Below are positions 12,575-24,389 of a DNA stretch of 64,000 nt, piece by piece; position 1 is the stretch's first letter; every line of letters starts with the position of its first letter. Origin of the DNA: Eleusine coracana subsp. coracana (lineage: Eukaryota > Streptophyta > Magnoliopsida > Poales > Poaceae); contig CM064424.1 in assembly GCA_032690845.1 (NCBI GenBank), forward strand, positions 43,971,511-44,035,510, written 5' to 3'. The position numbers were made by a program, and so were the translations under genes. The notes beneath the pieces were generated by a model. It was not told where the DNA came from. It ran no database searches and was given only the letters and a program-made list of their open reading frames with translations.

Positions 12575-12931
12575 TGTTGGAGTTCACCGCGATCACGTCA
12601 CCGGCGAATGCCTGAAGAACTTGACACGAACACGAGAGGTGGAGGGGAGAGTTTGTGCTGCAAAATGTGGCAGCATTTTCTGTTGTTCTCATTGCTATTT
12701 AAGGGAACAACCACAAATTTAGGCCGGCCGAATCGGCTGCCATGCATTACATGCACCATGAACGAGCCATGCCGCGTGACATGCTCCGCACAAACTGGGC
12801 GTGCGTCAAGCCCACTACACGCACATCCGTTAACAGCCGTGCCCATGCTAACAATGGAAATTGCAGCTTATTTAGGAAGATAACTGAACAGGGAAAAAAA
12901 ACTAAGTGATAGTATGCTAGAGTATTCAACA
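12575..12931 (-). repeat. 5' LTR of the minus-strand Copia element (357 bp)
   Basis: On the minus strand it runs TGTTGAATACTC...CTCCAACA. Its outer 85 bp are shared with the 3' LTR remnant at 6684-6766. The next 5 bp outward are GTTTA; no matching target duplication can be tested because the other end is truncated. Confidence 0.8.
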
Positions 12932-13025
12932 GTTTAAAAAATCGATCTTTGATATTGAGCGGTTTCAGTGAGCACGAGGTCATGCCCTAGAACCGGTTGC
13001 AACAAAATAAAAGGAGCTTAAAAAT

Positions 13026-15335
13026 AACAATTTTTTTTCTCAAATATGCAGGAGACATGCGCATCATTATATTTAGAAGAAAAAAGGGGTGTGAGGGGGG
13101 GGGGGGTCGAAGAGGACCTGTACAAACTGTCACTATGAAGGCTAGAGATTACACTGAATCACCCGGAAGGACAAAACAACCCAACACCTACTGAGCTTAG
13201 GGTAGGAGGGCGCCGAACTGCTGGGCACCAGCCATCCCCCACAGCCTAGCCTCATCCTGAATGTCACCCAACAAAATGGGGACACTCAGGGATGCGCCCT
13301 CAAAGGCATAAGCATTCCTAAGCTTCCACGCCATCGAAGCCACCAAGATGACCAAACGCTCTCAAGAGCTGCCCGCCACCATTCCTGGAACACTGCATCA
13401 CTGTGCGATGGCGTTAGGTGTTGCAGACCCAACCATGTTAGTGCTCTGAACCAAGTCTCCCGGGCGAAGACACAGGAAAGTCTCCCGGGCGAAGATGCAG
13501 GACATGAGGATGTGCTGGACAATATCTTGCTCCTGGTCACAGAGCAATCATTTGTCTGGGTGGTCAAGACCACACCTCGCCAACTGGACGGCTGTCCAAC
13601 ACCAGTTCAGTGAGGCCAACCAGATGAAGAACTTACATTTAGGTGGAGGCCAGGATTTCCAAACTTGCTTTGCCGTGTCGAAGCCAATGGCGCCAACAAA
13701 GAAGCGATCATAGGCCGACTTGGAGGAGTAAGACCCATTAGCCGAAGGCAAACGGAGCAGACAGTCTAGCATGTTTGGATCCAGCTAGAAGCCATCGACC
13801 ATATCCCAAACACCAAAGAACTCACTGAAAGCTTGATCAGGCAGGTCACCTTGAATGCCTCTCACCCATCTTAGGTGTTGTATCCCCTCTTGCACGGTCC
13901 GAACCTTGATTGCCCTCTTGTTGATGCAAGTGAAGAGTGCAGATGCTAGTCTTTGATTACGTGGCCATGGAGCCAACGGTCCCTCCAGAAAAGGGTTTTG
14001 AAACCATTGCCCACCATGGAGGTCACTGAGCCGGCAAACATGGCAAGCACATTTGGATGGACTAGAATGTGCAACCCCTTCCATGGCCGGTGCGGTTGAG
14101 TTCACTAGAACCACAGCCAGTGCAGCCGTAGCACCAAACCTAGGATTTCCAAGTTTTGAATACCGAGTTCCCCGAGACCGACCGGGTGGTAGACCCGACT
14201 CCGTCCCACCATGCAGTGCCCGCCCTTCACGTCTTTTCATTCCTTCGAAAGGAAGCCTTTGTGGATTTTGTCAATCGCCTTGAGGACCCACTTGGGACAA
14301 TCTAGGACCATGAGAAAGTGCACAGGGACATCCAACAAAACTACCTTGATAAGTGCAGCCCGGCCTGCCAGATGGAGGAGGTCGGCTTTCCACCCGGGGA
14401 GATATTCCGCTAACTTATCCAATAAGAAGAGGAAGTCCACTTTGGAGAGCTTCCGGATGGAGAGGGGGAGCCTAAGGTATTTGCAAGGGAAATTCATCAT
14501 GTTGCATGGCAGACTAGTCTGAAGCGTGCCAACGTGGCTGTATCATTCTCTAAGCATTGGATGGGAGTCACCGAAGACTTGGTGATGTTTATGACAAGAC
14601 CGGAGGCTTTACCGAAAATTTTGAGTAATTCTTGTATCAAAGTGAGATCTTGTTCCGTCAGCTTGAGGAAGAGCACCACATCATCCTCATAGATAGAGGT
14701 GTGTTGGCATGTGCCGCACCGCATCAAAAGCTGCAGTAGTGCCATGGTACTATCCTTGGCGATGAGGGAGTTGAGGACATCCATGATGATGATGAAGGGA
14801 ATTGGTGACAACGGGTCGCCCTGGCGCAGTCCCTTTTGATGAATGATTAAGTCCCCCGACTCACCATTAACCAGGACCGCAAAAGCTTAGAGAGCATGCC
14901 ACACCACACCGGGCCGAAACCCAAGTGCCCCAGCACCTCGAAGAGGAAGGGCCTGGACACCGAGTCAAACGTCTTGGAGATATCCAACTTGAGGAGCACC
15001 CGAGATTCCTTTTGTCCATGCAGCACTTTTGCCGTTTGTTACACAAGGACGAAGTTATAATGAATGGAACGACCGTTAATGAAGACACTCTGGGAGGGAG
15101 AGACCAAGTCCGATAGGCGGTGTGCCAGGCGGTTCGCCAAGATTTTTGTAATGACCTTTACGAAGCTATGAATGAGGCTGATCGGGTGAAATTTTTTGAC
15201 CTCCATTGTATCTTCCTTCTTTGGCAAAAGCGTGATATATGCCAAGTTGAGCAGGTGGAGCTTGGACACATCACCTTGCATCAATCTGGTCACCGCAAGC
15301 ATGAAATCAGATTTGAAGGAGCGCACGTGGAGATT
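13026..15335 (-). pseudogene. 5'-truncated L1-type LINE (reverse transcriptase and zf-RVT region)
   Basis: Segments read leftwards match a plant L1 ORF2 in order: RT start (FMLAVTRLMQG..LNLAYITLLPKKE, 15039-15326), palm with the catalytic motif changed to YEDD (14497-14811), the post-RT PLS..LPGWKA.LL..AGR region (14237-14500), and a zinc-ribbon zf-RVT region (WPPPKCKFFIWLASLN, 13548-13772). A T8 run at 13026-13033 would be the poly(A) tail. Endonuclease and ORF1 are absent, so it is 5' truncated within RT near 15335. Multiple stops and frameshifts occur. A 12-G run is at 13095-13106. Confidence 0.8.
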
Positions 15336-15416
15336 TATAGCACTATCAAAAATTATAGATTACTCAGTCACATACCACTGTTGTCTTTAGCTAATCTATT
15401 GTTCCATGTGTGTGGA

Positions 15417-16507
15417 TTGTGGTTGTAATTACGCACCCACTAATATACTGTAAGAGGATGGTGTACAGTTGTAGCTCTTTTTTCCTCAGAGTATTCCAAG
15501 GTTATCAAATCCATAAGGAACCGACAGAACAATTACTATTAAAGGGTTACTAACAAATTGCAATGGGTTGGTTGGTGTGAATGATGACGGTTAGAGAGCG
15601 GAGGGTGAATATTATTGAAGAGGTAACAGGATAATGAAGAATTCTCTCCTTAGGATTGGTTCACTAGCATGCAACCTTATTCTTATCAACTCAAGTGATG
15701 ACTCTAATATTCTACAAGACATGGTGGTTTCATTCACCCCGGCTGTCACAACAGAGGCTATTAGCTCCCCATTGGTTTCTTGCACTATGTAATGGGAAAA
15801 AGTGTATTGGCTGATACACTAATGAAAAGGATAGATAGATATGCAATTAAGTTCATCACATAGATTAAATTCATTGAGAGAGTATCAATAAGTATGAGAG
15901 TTACATGACCAGATCCCCGCACCGGAGAAGATAATATGAGACTACTCGCTCATCCTTCCGCTAGACATAGCAGAGGGATGAGAAATAGCGCTGGAATGTG
16001 CACGAGCCGATCAGCGCAAGTGTTGCGCCGATCAGCGCGACCTCCCTTCTGGTGGATCTCGTCGGTGTTGACCAACCTTCACCGCTAATATCCTAGAACC
16101 CAAATTCTAATAACTAATTCTCGCGATTGCCGTCCCGCTTTGGCTCTTGATAATTATCTTCCTTTTATACCCGATGGGATTAGGTCAACTTCCACCGACT
16201 CTAACTCATACTGGGTTGGGCCTTCGTCTTTCTTGGACTGGGTCATGTTTTTGTCATCTTTTCCTTTCGTGCCGATCGGCGAAGGCCCGTGCCGATTGGC
16301 ACAGCTCCGCATCTGGCCCATCTTCATTACTCTTTAGTTCTTTATCCATAATTGCCCTATTTTACACCTGTTTCCTGTGATTACATCTAAAACAGAACAA
16401 CTACAAATATATGTAAATATGGGGTTAATTGTTAGTCCAAACCACCAAATTAAGATGCAAAACATCCCTTTCTGGTAGATAAAATAGGCATCTAGAAACC
16501 ACCAACA
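15417..16507 (-). repeat. 3' LTR of the Athila-like element (1,091 bp)
   Basis: Matches 25500-26570 from the GTAATTACGCACCCACT phrase to the GAAACCACCAACA end. The outer TG is decayed (TTGTGGTTG instead of TGTTGGTCG). It carries two pairs of the 16-bp palindrome at 16004/16024 and 16270/16290. Confidence 0.9.
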
Positions 16508-18203
16508 ATTCCCCCACACTCAAATCATTGCTAGTCCTCGAGCAATCAATCTCAATCATCATTTTTACTCGTTATCCTACCACAAAGATTTTCTGTCATC
16601 TCCTTTTAACCAATTGGCATATCATACTTGAACTTTTCAAAAACAATTTTAGTTCTCCTCAACTCATCTTTAGCATCAAACATCAAGCATTTGGTCCTCT
16701 CTAGATCTCTCAAGTGTATTTCCTTCCCTCTCCTATCTAATCAAGGATTGTATATGGATCTTGGAGGGCTATATAACTCAATTAAACCATAAGATTAACC
16801 ATGTCAACAATGTGCTCAATCATGCCCACTAAGAAATAATTTTCTTGGAAAAGAACTTTAAGAGGAATATAGAAGATCTAAAGAAAAGAAAGAAAAATGT
16901 TTCAATGAGAACGATGGCAAATAATTAGAAATAATCAGAAAGCTGCTTTCTTCAATGACCTTACTGCCTCTCAGGGAATACATTTTCTCTTTATCTCTCC
17001 TTTTTTATATATATTTTTTCTTTCTTTTTTTTGCAACAGCGCTGATCGGCGCAACACTACACCGGTCGGCGCGGTCTATATATTTTTTCTTTTCTTTCAC
17101 TCTTTTTCTATTCCCGATATAATCAACAATTTCTGTCTTGTACCAGCAACGGAAATTTTCTGAATTCCCTTTTATTGAGAATATAGGTTGTATCAAGGAG
17201 GAGGGAGAAACAAAGATGTATGGTTTCCATGATAGCAAGGAATTTAAATGGATAAAAATGGCTAGAAATACAGAGATAAACAAATAGATCGTCCTTTCCT
17301 AACTTGGTCGAAATCATGAGCAAAAAATTGACAAAGTTAATTACAATCCAATTAGTTCAAATGTGTAGCTTGCTCTCATTTACTCGGCTATGTAGGCATA
17401 TTTAGACCTTGCTTTTGCTTTAGCTTATGATGAGTCAAAAGAAATTTTCACAAATACAAAGCTTAAAAGTTAAGTGGTAACCAACTAATTCAAGTAATCA
17501 ACCAATCGATCATCAAAAAGACAAGATAAATAGTATGGGGCACTTTCAATTTGACAATTGACACTAAATTTATTGAAGACAATGCAATAATTCAAACTAC
17601 ATAAAGACCTTGAAGCAACTCTCAACATGACTCATGACTCTCTTAAGCACACACACAAACTTAAATAAACACTCATAAGAAAAACAAACACTCATAAAAA
17701 CAAACAAGAAACTAGATTCAAAAACACTTGAAAACTATGACAAATGGCAAAGCCCTTCCCCCACACTTAAACTTTGCAATGTCCTCATTGTAAGAGAAGA
17801 AACTCAACACATTAATCATGCAGACCATGCCTGTTCAAGACTCGGAAAATTCGTCTTATATTCCTTATGAGAAAAGTGTAGTCCGCTTCGTTCATCTCGA
17901 TTGTATCCAAGATTCTGCGATCCACATCCTTTGATGCATGTAAGCACGATCTCTGTCTAGATATAGGCGCTCAATGTTTCTTCGGCAGACAGGACAACAA
18001 GCAGCCGGTTGTAGGTTATAATTTTCAACGCTATAAGGGGAGGCACTGTTCAAACTCCTCTGAGCCGCTCGGCGCAAAGGCTGAACCGATCGGCGCGGTG
18101 GTGTTCTTCCACCATTGCGACTTCCTCCACCTCCCACTGCATTACAATTAACTCTCGTTGAGATTCCTGCTGCCCTGTCATTACTGTATTCTTCATGTGT
18201 TCC
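16508..18203 (-). other. 3' non-coding interior of the Athila-like element with two polypurine tracts
   Basis: No coding signal. On the minus strand the terminal polypurine tract GAGTGTGGGGGAAT lies directly before the LTR (complement of 16508-16521). A very similar tract, AAGTGTGGGGGAAGGGC, is the complement of 17753-17769, about 1.25 kb inside; such an internal copy could prime a second plus-strand start. Palindrome pairs are at 17038/17058 and 18061/18082. The rest is AT-rich. Confidence 0.7.
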
Positions 18204-19359
18204 CTAATTTTCAAACTTAGAACTACCAAAGCTTCTTCGCATATCAAAATCATCAGTAAAATCTCCAGACACACTAGGATTACCACTCTCCAAAGTTTCC
18301 AAATAGTATGATGGATCAAAGTCGCTATCCCATTCAAAATACTTTTGAATTGGCTTACCCGATAGTCTAGCAGATCTACGAACCTCTGGTGTAGTCTTAC
18401 ACTTCTTTGCAGCAGGCTCTTCGTCTTCACTTGGTAAAGCCATCAGATCAATAAATTCAGCCATCTTCAGGTTGCGCCGATCGGCGCAGCTGGCAGCTTC
18501 CTTCATATACTCAGCTAACTGCTCTAGATTACGCTCACGGATCGCCTTATTCTGCTGCCTTTGTAAAATCTCATCGTTAATCTCCTTAGGTGTGCTCCCT
18601 CCAGGAACTGCGCGATAGCCATCATCATATAATAAATCTCTAGGTACGAATTGGATCTTCCACCAACTGGAGTTCAACCTTGCATTGAAGATCTTTAGCA
18701 CCAAAGAAACACTTACAACCCTTAATACAACTGTTCCTATGAATCTTATTTTCTTGAAAACTTTCCTAATCGGTAAGAACCATGGGAAGGGATTCATCCC
18801 TTTTAGCTTGAAGATCCTTTTCTGCATCCCGCTCATACATGGCTTCTTAGACTTCCTCTTGCAGCTTGAGTTAATACTTGGCAGCAATGTCATGTTCACT
18901 ATAAAGTCGGCACTTATGGATTGTGAGAGAGCTTTCCTCATCTAGCTCTTCCTTCTCTTGCTCAGTCAATGATCTTTCAAAAAATAGGAAATCCTCATAC
19001 GACAAGGGCTAAGCAAGATCAAGAAGACTTTCCATGGTATACCTTTGAGAAACAAATTCACTTTTAATAGGCGCTACAAATTTTCCTTTGCACATCAATA
19101 CTCTCTTCATCATCTGCCAAAGTTCATTGTCCATCTCCACCTTAACTGCATTCCACGCATCAACTTTGCTTTTCTTCATGAATTTCTTCCGCAGGTTTGA
19201 CCAGACGAGAGGATCATCTGGTGTTGGTGTCAGCACTTCATCGACTTCTTCCCAGGACCAATTTGTAGAGGGCTGCGGAAATCCGCCACCAAGCTGATCG
19301 GCGCAAGGGTCGCGTCGATCGGTGCCACCTTGGTTGCTGCCCAATTTGCCGCTTTCCAT
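18204..19359 (-). pseudogene. Extra ORF downstream of integrase in the Athila-like element, function unknown
   Basis: Two segments: 19009-19359, beginning MESGKLGSNQGG and rich in charged residues (WSNLRKKFMKKSKVDAWNAVKVEMD), and 18204-18941, which ends acidic and Ser-rich. The second includes REINDEIL-like helical stretches and a basic patch (AAKKCKTTPEVRRSARLSGK). They are in the same sense as pol but separated by stops near 18945-19010. Athila-group elements often carry an ORF here that has been called env-like. I see no signal peptide or transmembrane segment, so that label is not supported. The 16-bp palindrome lies within the reading frame at 18473-18488 and 19290/19311 (read as SCADRRN and TDRRDPCADQ). 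Confidence 0.6.
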
Positions 19360-19876
19360 CGGTTCTGCTCTTAGGGTTTTGTTCGGGTGACGATGTAATG
19401 CGAGTTGACCCGTGGGTTTGCTGTCCTCTTATATTTATATCGCTTGATTTCCAACTGGACTAGGACTCTTTCTCTTATTCGTGGAATGTAACGAGTCTTA
19501 AAAAGGAAAGGTCCAAAACCAACTCAGAATCCAAAAAGACTCCACCACGCCGATCGGTGCAGGGCTGCGCCGATCAGCGCGGTACACTAAAGTACCAAAT
19601 CAGAAATAGAAAAATTACAGAAATCAAAACACATACAGAGCTTTTGTTTTACGTCGTTAAGCTCGACCACACAGGGCACTAAGCAGTGAAATACACATCA
19701 AAAGATTTTAATTCAAATGTGTCGGGTTCTAGATATACCTTTGGACGTTGTCCATTCACCGTGTACTTGTTTCTCTTGCCATCCATTATGATTACAGCTC
19801 CTGAAGGTAATATTGTATTCACAAGATAAGGTCCCTCCCATTTGCTTCGCAGTTTGCCTTTACCAAATAATCTAAA
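19360..19876 (-). other. Spacer between integrase and the extra ORF
   Basis: AT-rich non-coding DNA with one palindrome pair at 19547/19567. On the minus strand, 19690-19860 still resembles the integrase C-terminal tail (a PRTKGRL..-like basic segment cannot be read cleanly), so the end of pol is eroded here. Confidence 0.4.
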
Positions 19877-22675
19877 TCACGAATTTAATAGGAGCACCCG
19901 ATCTCCTTCCTTGAATTCCTTCTTCAAAAGCTTCTTATCGTACCACTTCTTTGTCTTCTCTTTGTATATGGCCGTATTTCCATATGCACGCAATCGCATC
20001 TCTTCCAATTCGCTTATTTGTATCTTTCTTTTCATGCCGACGGCATCAAGATCCAAATTCATTTCCGTTATAGCCCAATAAGCCTTATGTTCCAATTCTA
20101 CCGGTAGGTGACACGATTTCCCATAGATGAATTGATATGGTGTCATACCAATTGGTGTCTTGAATGCCATCCTATATGCCCATAACACTTCATTAAGCTT
20201 CGTGGCCCAATCTTTTCCTTCCTTTATAACAATCTTCTGCAGAATCCCCTTTAATTGCTTATTTAATGTTTCTACTTGTCCATTCATCTAGGGATGGTAG
20301 GTTGTTCCAATTCTCTGTTCCACTCCAGATTTAGTTTAAAACCTAGTAAATTCTCCTCCTATAAAGTGGGATCCTCCATCTGTAATTATTATCCTTGGTA
20401 CTCCATACCTAGAAAATATTTGCTCCTGAAGTATACTCCTTGATTCTCTTGTAGTATTGGCCTTGCATGCCATTGCTTCGACCCACTTGGAGACATAATC
20501 AACGACAACCAATATGTACTCAAAACCATGAGAATTCACAAAGGGTCCCATAAAATCCATACCCCAAACATCAAAGATGTCAACTTGAAGATTGTACTTA
20601 AGAGGCATTGCATTCCTATTGTTAACATTCCCTATTCGTTGGCATTTAGCACATGTTGCAACATACCTTTTTGCATCTTCATGCATAGTAGGCCAATAGA
20701 ATCTACTTGCCCATACCTTTGCCTGTGTTCTGAAGTAGCCATAATGTCCCCCATACTCCGAAGAATGACATTTTGCTAAAATGCTCGCTCTTTCTTCTCT
20801 GGGTACGCATCTCCGTACTGCTCCATCCTTGCAATACCTATACAAGTATGGGTCGGCCCATATAAATTTTCTCATTTCACTCGTAACTCTTTTCCTTGTG
20901 TTCTTGTTCATCAGATCAGTTTGTCCCTTGAAACCTTTGATAATATCCATCATCCAATTCTCTCTATGATCAAATGCGGCAAACAACTGCTCTTGTTGCA
21001 ATTCATCTCTTATTGGCTCAGTTGATGATGATTCAAGACGAGATAAATGATCTACTACAGAATTTTCTACTCCTTTCTTATCTCTTATCTCCAAATCAAA
21101 TTCTTGTAGCATCAATACCCATCGCATTAACCGAGGCTTAGACTCCTTCTTTGAAACCAAGTATCTTATAGCAGCATGATCAGTATATACAATCACCTTA
21201 AAATTTAGAATGTAGGATCTAAACTTCTCAAAAGCAAATATAACAGCTAACATCTCTTTCTCAGTTGTTGTATAATTGATCTGTGCCTCATTCAAAGTTT
21301 TGCTAGCATAATAAATAGCATGCACTTTACCTTCCTTCTGTTGTCCAAGAACAGCTCCAACTGCAAAGTCACTTGCATCACACACAATTTAAAAAGGTAA
21401 ACTCCAATCAGGTGGCTACATAATGGGTGCAAAGCATAGAGCTTCCTGTAATCTTCTGAAGGCAAAAAGTATTTCATCGTTCATGACAAATTTTGTATCT
21501 TGCTTTAACAATTCTGTCAGGGGCTTAGCAATCTTCGAATAATTCTTAACAAATCTGCGATAGAAGTTGGCATGTCCAAGAAAACTCCTCAAAGTTATAA
21601 GATCGGTAGGGGGAGGTAATTTCTCAACTGTAGATACATTTTCTTTATCAACCTCTATCCCTCTATTAGATATGACATGACCAAGTACTATCCCTTTTGT
21701 TACCATAAAGTGACACTTCTCCCAATTAAGAACTAAGTCACATTCAACACACCTTTTCAAAACCTTCTCCAAATTCTCGAAACAACTATCCTTCATAATA
21801 TCTTCTATGAATTCAGCGAATATTGCATTCATGAATCTTCGAAATGTGGCGGGCGCGTTGCAAAGACCAAATGGCATCCCTCTATATGCATATGTCCCAA
21901 AAGGGCAAGTAAAAGTAGTTTTTTGCTGATCTTCTGGTCTTACCGGTATTTGAAAGAAACCACTATATCCACCCAAATAACAAAAGTATGAATTCTTTGC
22001 TAACCTTTCAAGCATATCATCAATGAACGAAATATGATAATGATCTTTCTTCGTCACCTTGTTCAAACTTCTGTAATCTATGCACATTCTCCGTCCAGTT
22101 ACAGTCATCTGAAGGATCAACTCATTGTTCTCATTAGGCACTACTGTCAACCCTCCTTTCTTGGGCACACAATGTACTGAACTGACCCATTCACTATCAG
22201 CAACAGGGTAGATCATACATGCATTAAGCAGCTTCAAAATCTCCTTTTTAACCACTAGCTTCATTGATTCCTTTAATATTCGCTTCCCTTTAACCACTAG
22301 TTTAGCATTCTCCTCCAACTTAATCTTGTGGGTGCAAAATACAGGGCTGATTCCCTTTATGTCATCCAATGTGTAACAAATGGCTTTCTTATACCTTTTG
22401 AGCATAGCAAGCAACTTCTCTGTTTCTTCTTTCTTTAGGGCGTTGTTCACAATAACTGGATATGTTCTATTCTTCCCTAGATATTCATAGCGTAGCTCCT
22501 TCGGAAGTTCCTTCTGTTCCACTTTTGGCGCTTCATCTCGATCCAGCTCCCTGAGAGGTTTAAAATCAGGATTTTCCTGGTTGAGCCGATCGGCACAAGC
22601 GTCACGCCGATCGGCGCTGGCAGCATACTTGTCAGTTCTGTGCAGGATGTGGTCCAGTGGGTCTCCCATATCCAT
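19877..22675 (-). pseudogene. Athila-like pol: RT, RNase H, integrase, with the RT active site deleted
   Basis: RT (21416-22675) has MCIDYRSLNKVT, YRGMPFGLCNAPATF and LGHVISNRGIEVD. The first catalytic Asp is lost (YLGGYSGF where the family has YLDGYSGF). The FMDD-type catalytic box is missing: FIEDIMK joins directly to DSCFENLEKVLKRC by an in-frame deletion near 21797. RNase H (CDASDFAVGAVLGQ, TDHAAIRYL), an HHCC zinc finger (HSSEYGGHYG..CAKCQ) and the integrase core (WGMDFMGPF, TDGGSHF) follow in 20336-21385, then MNGQVETLNKQLK to the C-terminus (19877-20287). Stops lie near 20287, 20335 and 21390. Long frames survive, but catalysis by this RT is not credible. Confidence 0.9.
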
Positions 22676-23465
22676 CCCTATCTTCTCGTCTTCCTCTGGC
22701 TAGAATTCCTGATAGTAAGAAGGGTCTTGATGAGACGGATCGTTAAATTAAAATTGCACTTCTTCCTCTCCTAGTTGTAGTGTAATTTGACCTTTCCCAG
22801 TATCGAGAATAGCTTGTACTAATCTTAAGAATGGCCTTCCAGAATGATATCTTCAAACCCAGTTTCTTTATTGTCTAGAATGAAGAAATCTACCGGTATT
22901 GTTTTCGAGCTGATCTCAACTTCAACATTCCCGATCACTCCCAGTGGCTTGGTCTTCCCTCCATCCGCCATGATGAGCTCAAGTTCAGTCCCCATCAGCC
23001 GCTGTTGAGTTCCATAAGGCATGCACATGAATGCATCATAAGTCATCAAGCTGACACGGGAACCAAAGTCACACAAGGCTTTTGGATATTTCTTCCCTGA
23101 TATCTCACATAGTATGTACGGTTCTTCTTCTTCCTCTTCAGTGAGACCTACAACATACACACCACATAATCCTTCGTAGGGAGATGGCTTAAAGCAACTA
23201 TCTAGCAATCTCTTCGCTTGTTTCACCTCCATTCCATCAAGCCCTATATCATCCTTATAAAGCTTCCCTAATACTCTCCCAATAATCTCTTGATCAAAAA
23301 TTTCCGACTTGAGGCGATTACTTGGGAAATTATACTCAATTCCGGCTTCGGAAGCGTCTTGCGGACTGAAGGATCTTCTTATATTGAGCAACTCACGCAA
23401 AAAATCAATAGCAATCCAGTCCATCGGCTCAAATTCATCAAGTGGTTTAGCATTCGCCAATGTTC
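22676..23465 (-). pseudogene. Athila-like protease region, interrupted by a solo LTR
   Basis: The main frame (22825-23465) contains the aspartic protease core with an altered active site, ALCDFGSRVSLM, where the family has a D-L/F-G-A/S pattern, and further pepsin-like strands (ELIMADGGKTKPLGVIGNVEVEI, PVDFFILD). It continues at 24390 on the other side of the solo LTR: GNFAKPKGDRT joins LANAKPLDEFEPM in frame when one TGTTC copy is removed. A frameshift or stop lies near 22824 before RT. Confidence 0.8.
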
Positions 23466-24389
23466 TGATGAGGACATCACTCCTATGGATACACACAACG
23501 CTCCTCCAAATCTGGACTTGCAAGGTCCAATGACTAGAGCTCGTGCACGACAACTAAATTTAGAGGTGAGCTCGTTCCTACATTCTTTGCTATATGTTAC
23601 TTTTGAGAATGGTTTGCTACCTAATGATTATTTTATGATTAGAAACCATGGAGAGGAACAGGAGATGATGGGAGAAGGATTTGGAAACGTGGAGGGCCAG
23701 CAAGGGCTTGGAAGCCAAAGTGGAGGCCCAATCAAAACCGACTTCGAGTCTGTTTCGGGGCCCAGGACCAGTCTGTACTAAAACGGTCGCCCAGGACGCA
23801 TACGGACTCGGATTTGGACGTTCTACATATGCACGGAAAGATAAGGAGAAGACCTTTCCAATGCCGCTGGCCTCATGTCAAAATTCATCAGGAGTCATCG
23901 GGAATCGTCAAAACAAGAGAGAGTCCAGAATCTGTGTCGGTGCTGCGTCGCTTATTTTTTGTCTTTGGGCCTTGTATCTAGTTGAGCCCAATTCGGGGCG
24001 CGTCCAGAGGGTCTTGCACGACCCTAGGGTCTTTATATACAGCCACCGCCGCACCATTAGGGTTCGGGTTTTGCTTAGATCAATTCTGTTCATAAACAGT
24101 TTCGCCGTTCATCGGTTTGTGAGACCCCAACTTCGAGAGTTTAATCATACATCTGCAATTGTGTTGCATTCTTCGTTGTTCTTGCTTGTGTTCTTGATTC
24201 GCAGGCAGGGATTAGCCTTCTCGGCGAGGTCAATCGTCTTTTGGACGGTTGATAACCAGAGGAGACGTCGTGCTGCGATTGCGGGGTTTAGAACGTGCTG
24301 TTCTGAAGCCGGATCGATTTGTGTGTCGCCTCCGATCAAATCAACTTACCAAGAACCTTTCGGAAGATCGGGAACCCTTGTCCACATCA
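23466..24389 (+). mobile_element. Tekay-like Gypsy solo LTR (924 bp), TSD TGTTC
   Basis: Runs TGATGAGGACATCAC...TTGTCCACATCA, flanked by TGTTC at 23461-23465 and 24390-24394. Removing it restores the host element's gag-pol frame. It is a relative of the LTRs at 48894 and 52160. On the plus strand it carries the C-terminal end of a chromovirus polyprotein, including GPMTRARARQLNLEVSSFL, a tail motif characteristic of the Tekay/Del lineage. The coding end therefore runs into the LTR. Confidence 0.9.

Larger units (their letters stand above)
6684..12931 (-). mobile_element. Copia retrotransposon, minus strand, decayed and interrupted by a solo LTR
   Basis: Reading right to left the order is 5' LTR (12931-12575), primer binding site (12574-12561), gag, protease, integrase, reverse transcriptase, RNase H, polypurine tract (GGGGAGAAT, complement of 6767-6775) and a truncated 3' LTR (6766-6684). 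This PR-IN-RT-RH order is diagnostic of Ty1/copia. The 83-bp 3' LTR remnant matches the outer end of the 5' LTR; the rest was lost or displaced when another Copia element entered. Several frameshifts and stops make it non-functional. Confidence 0.85.
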
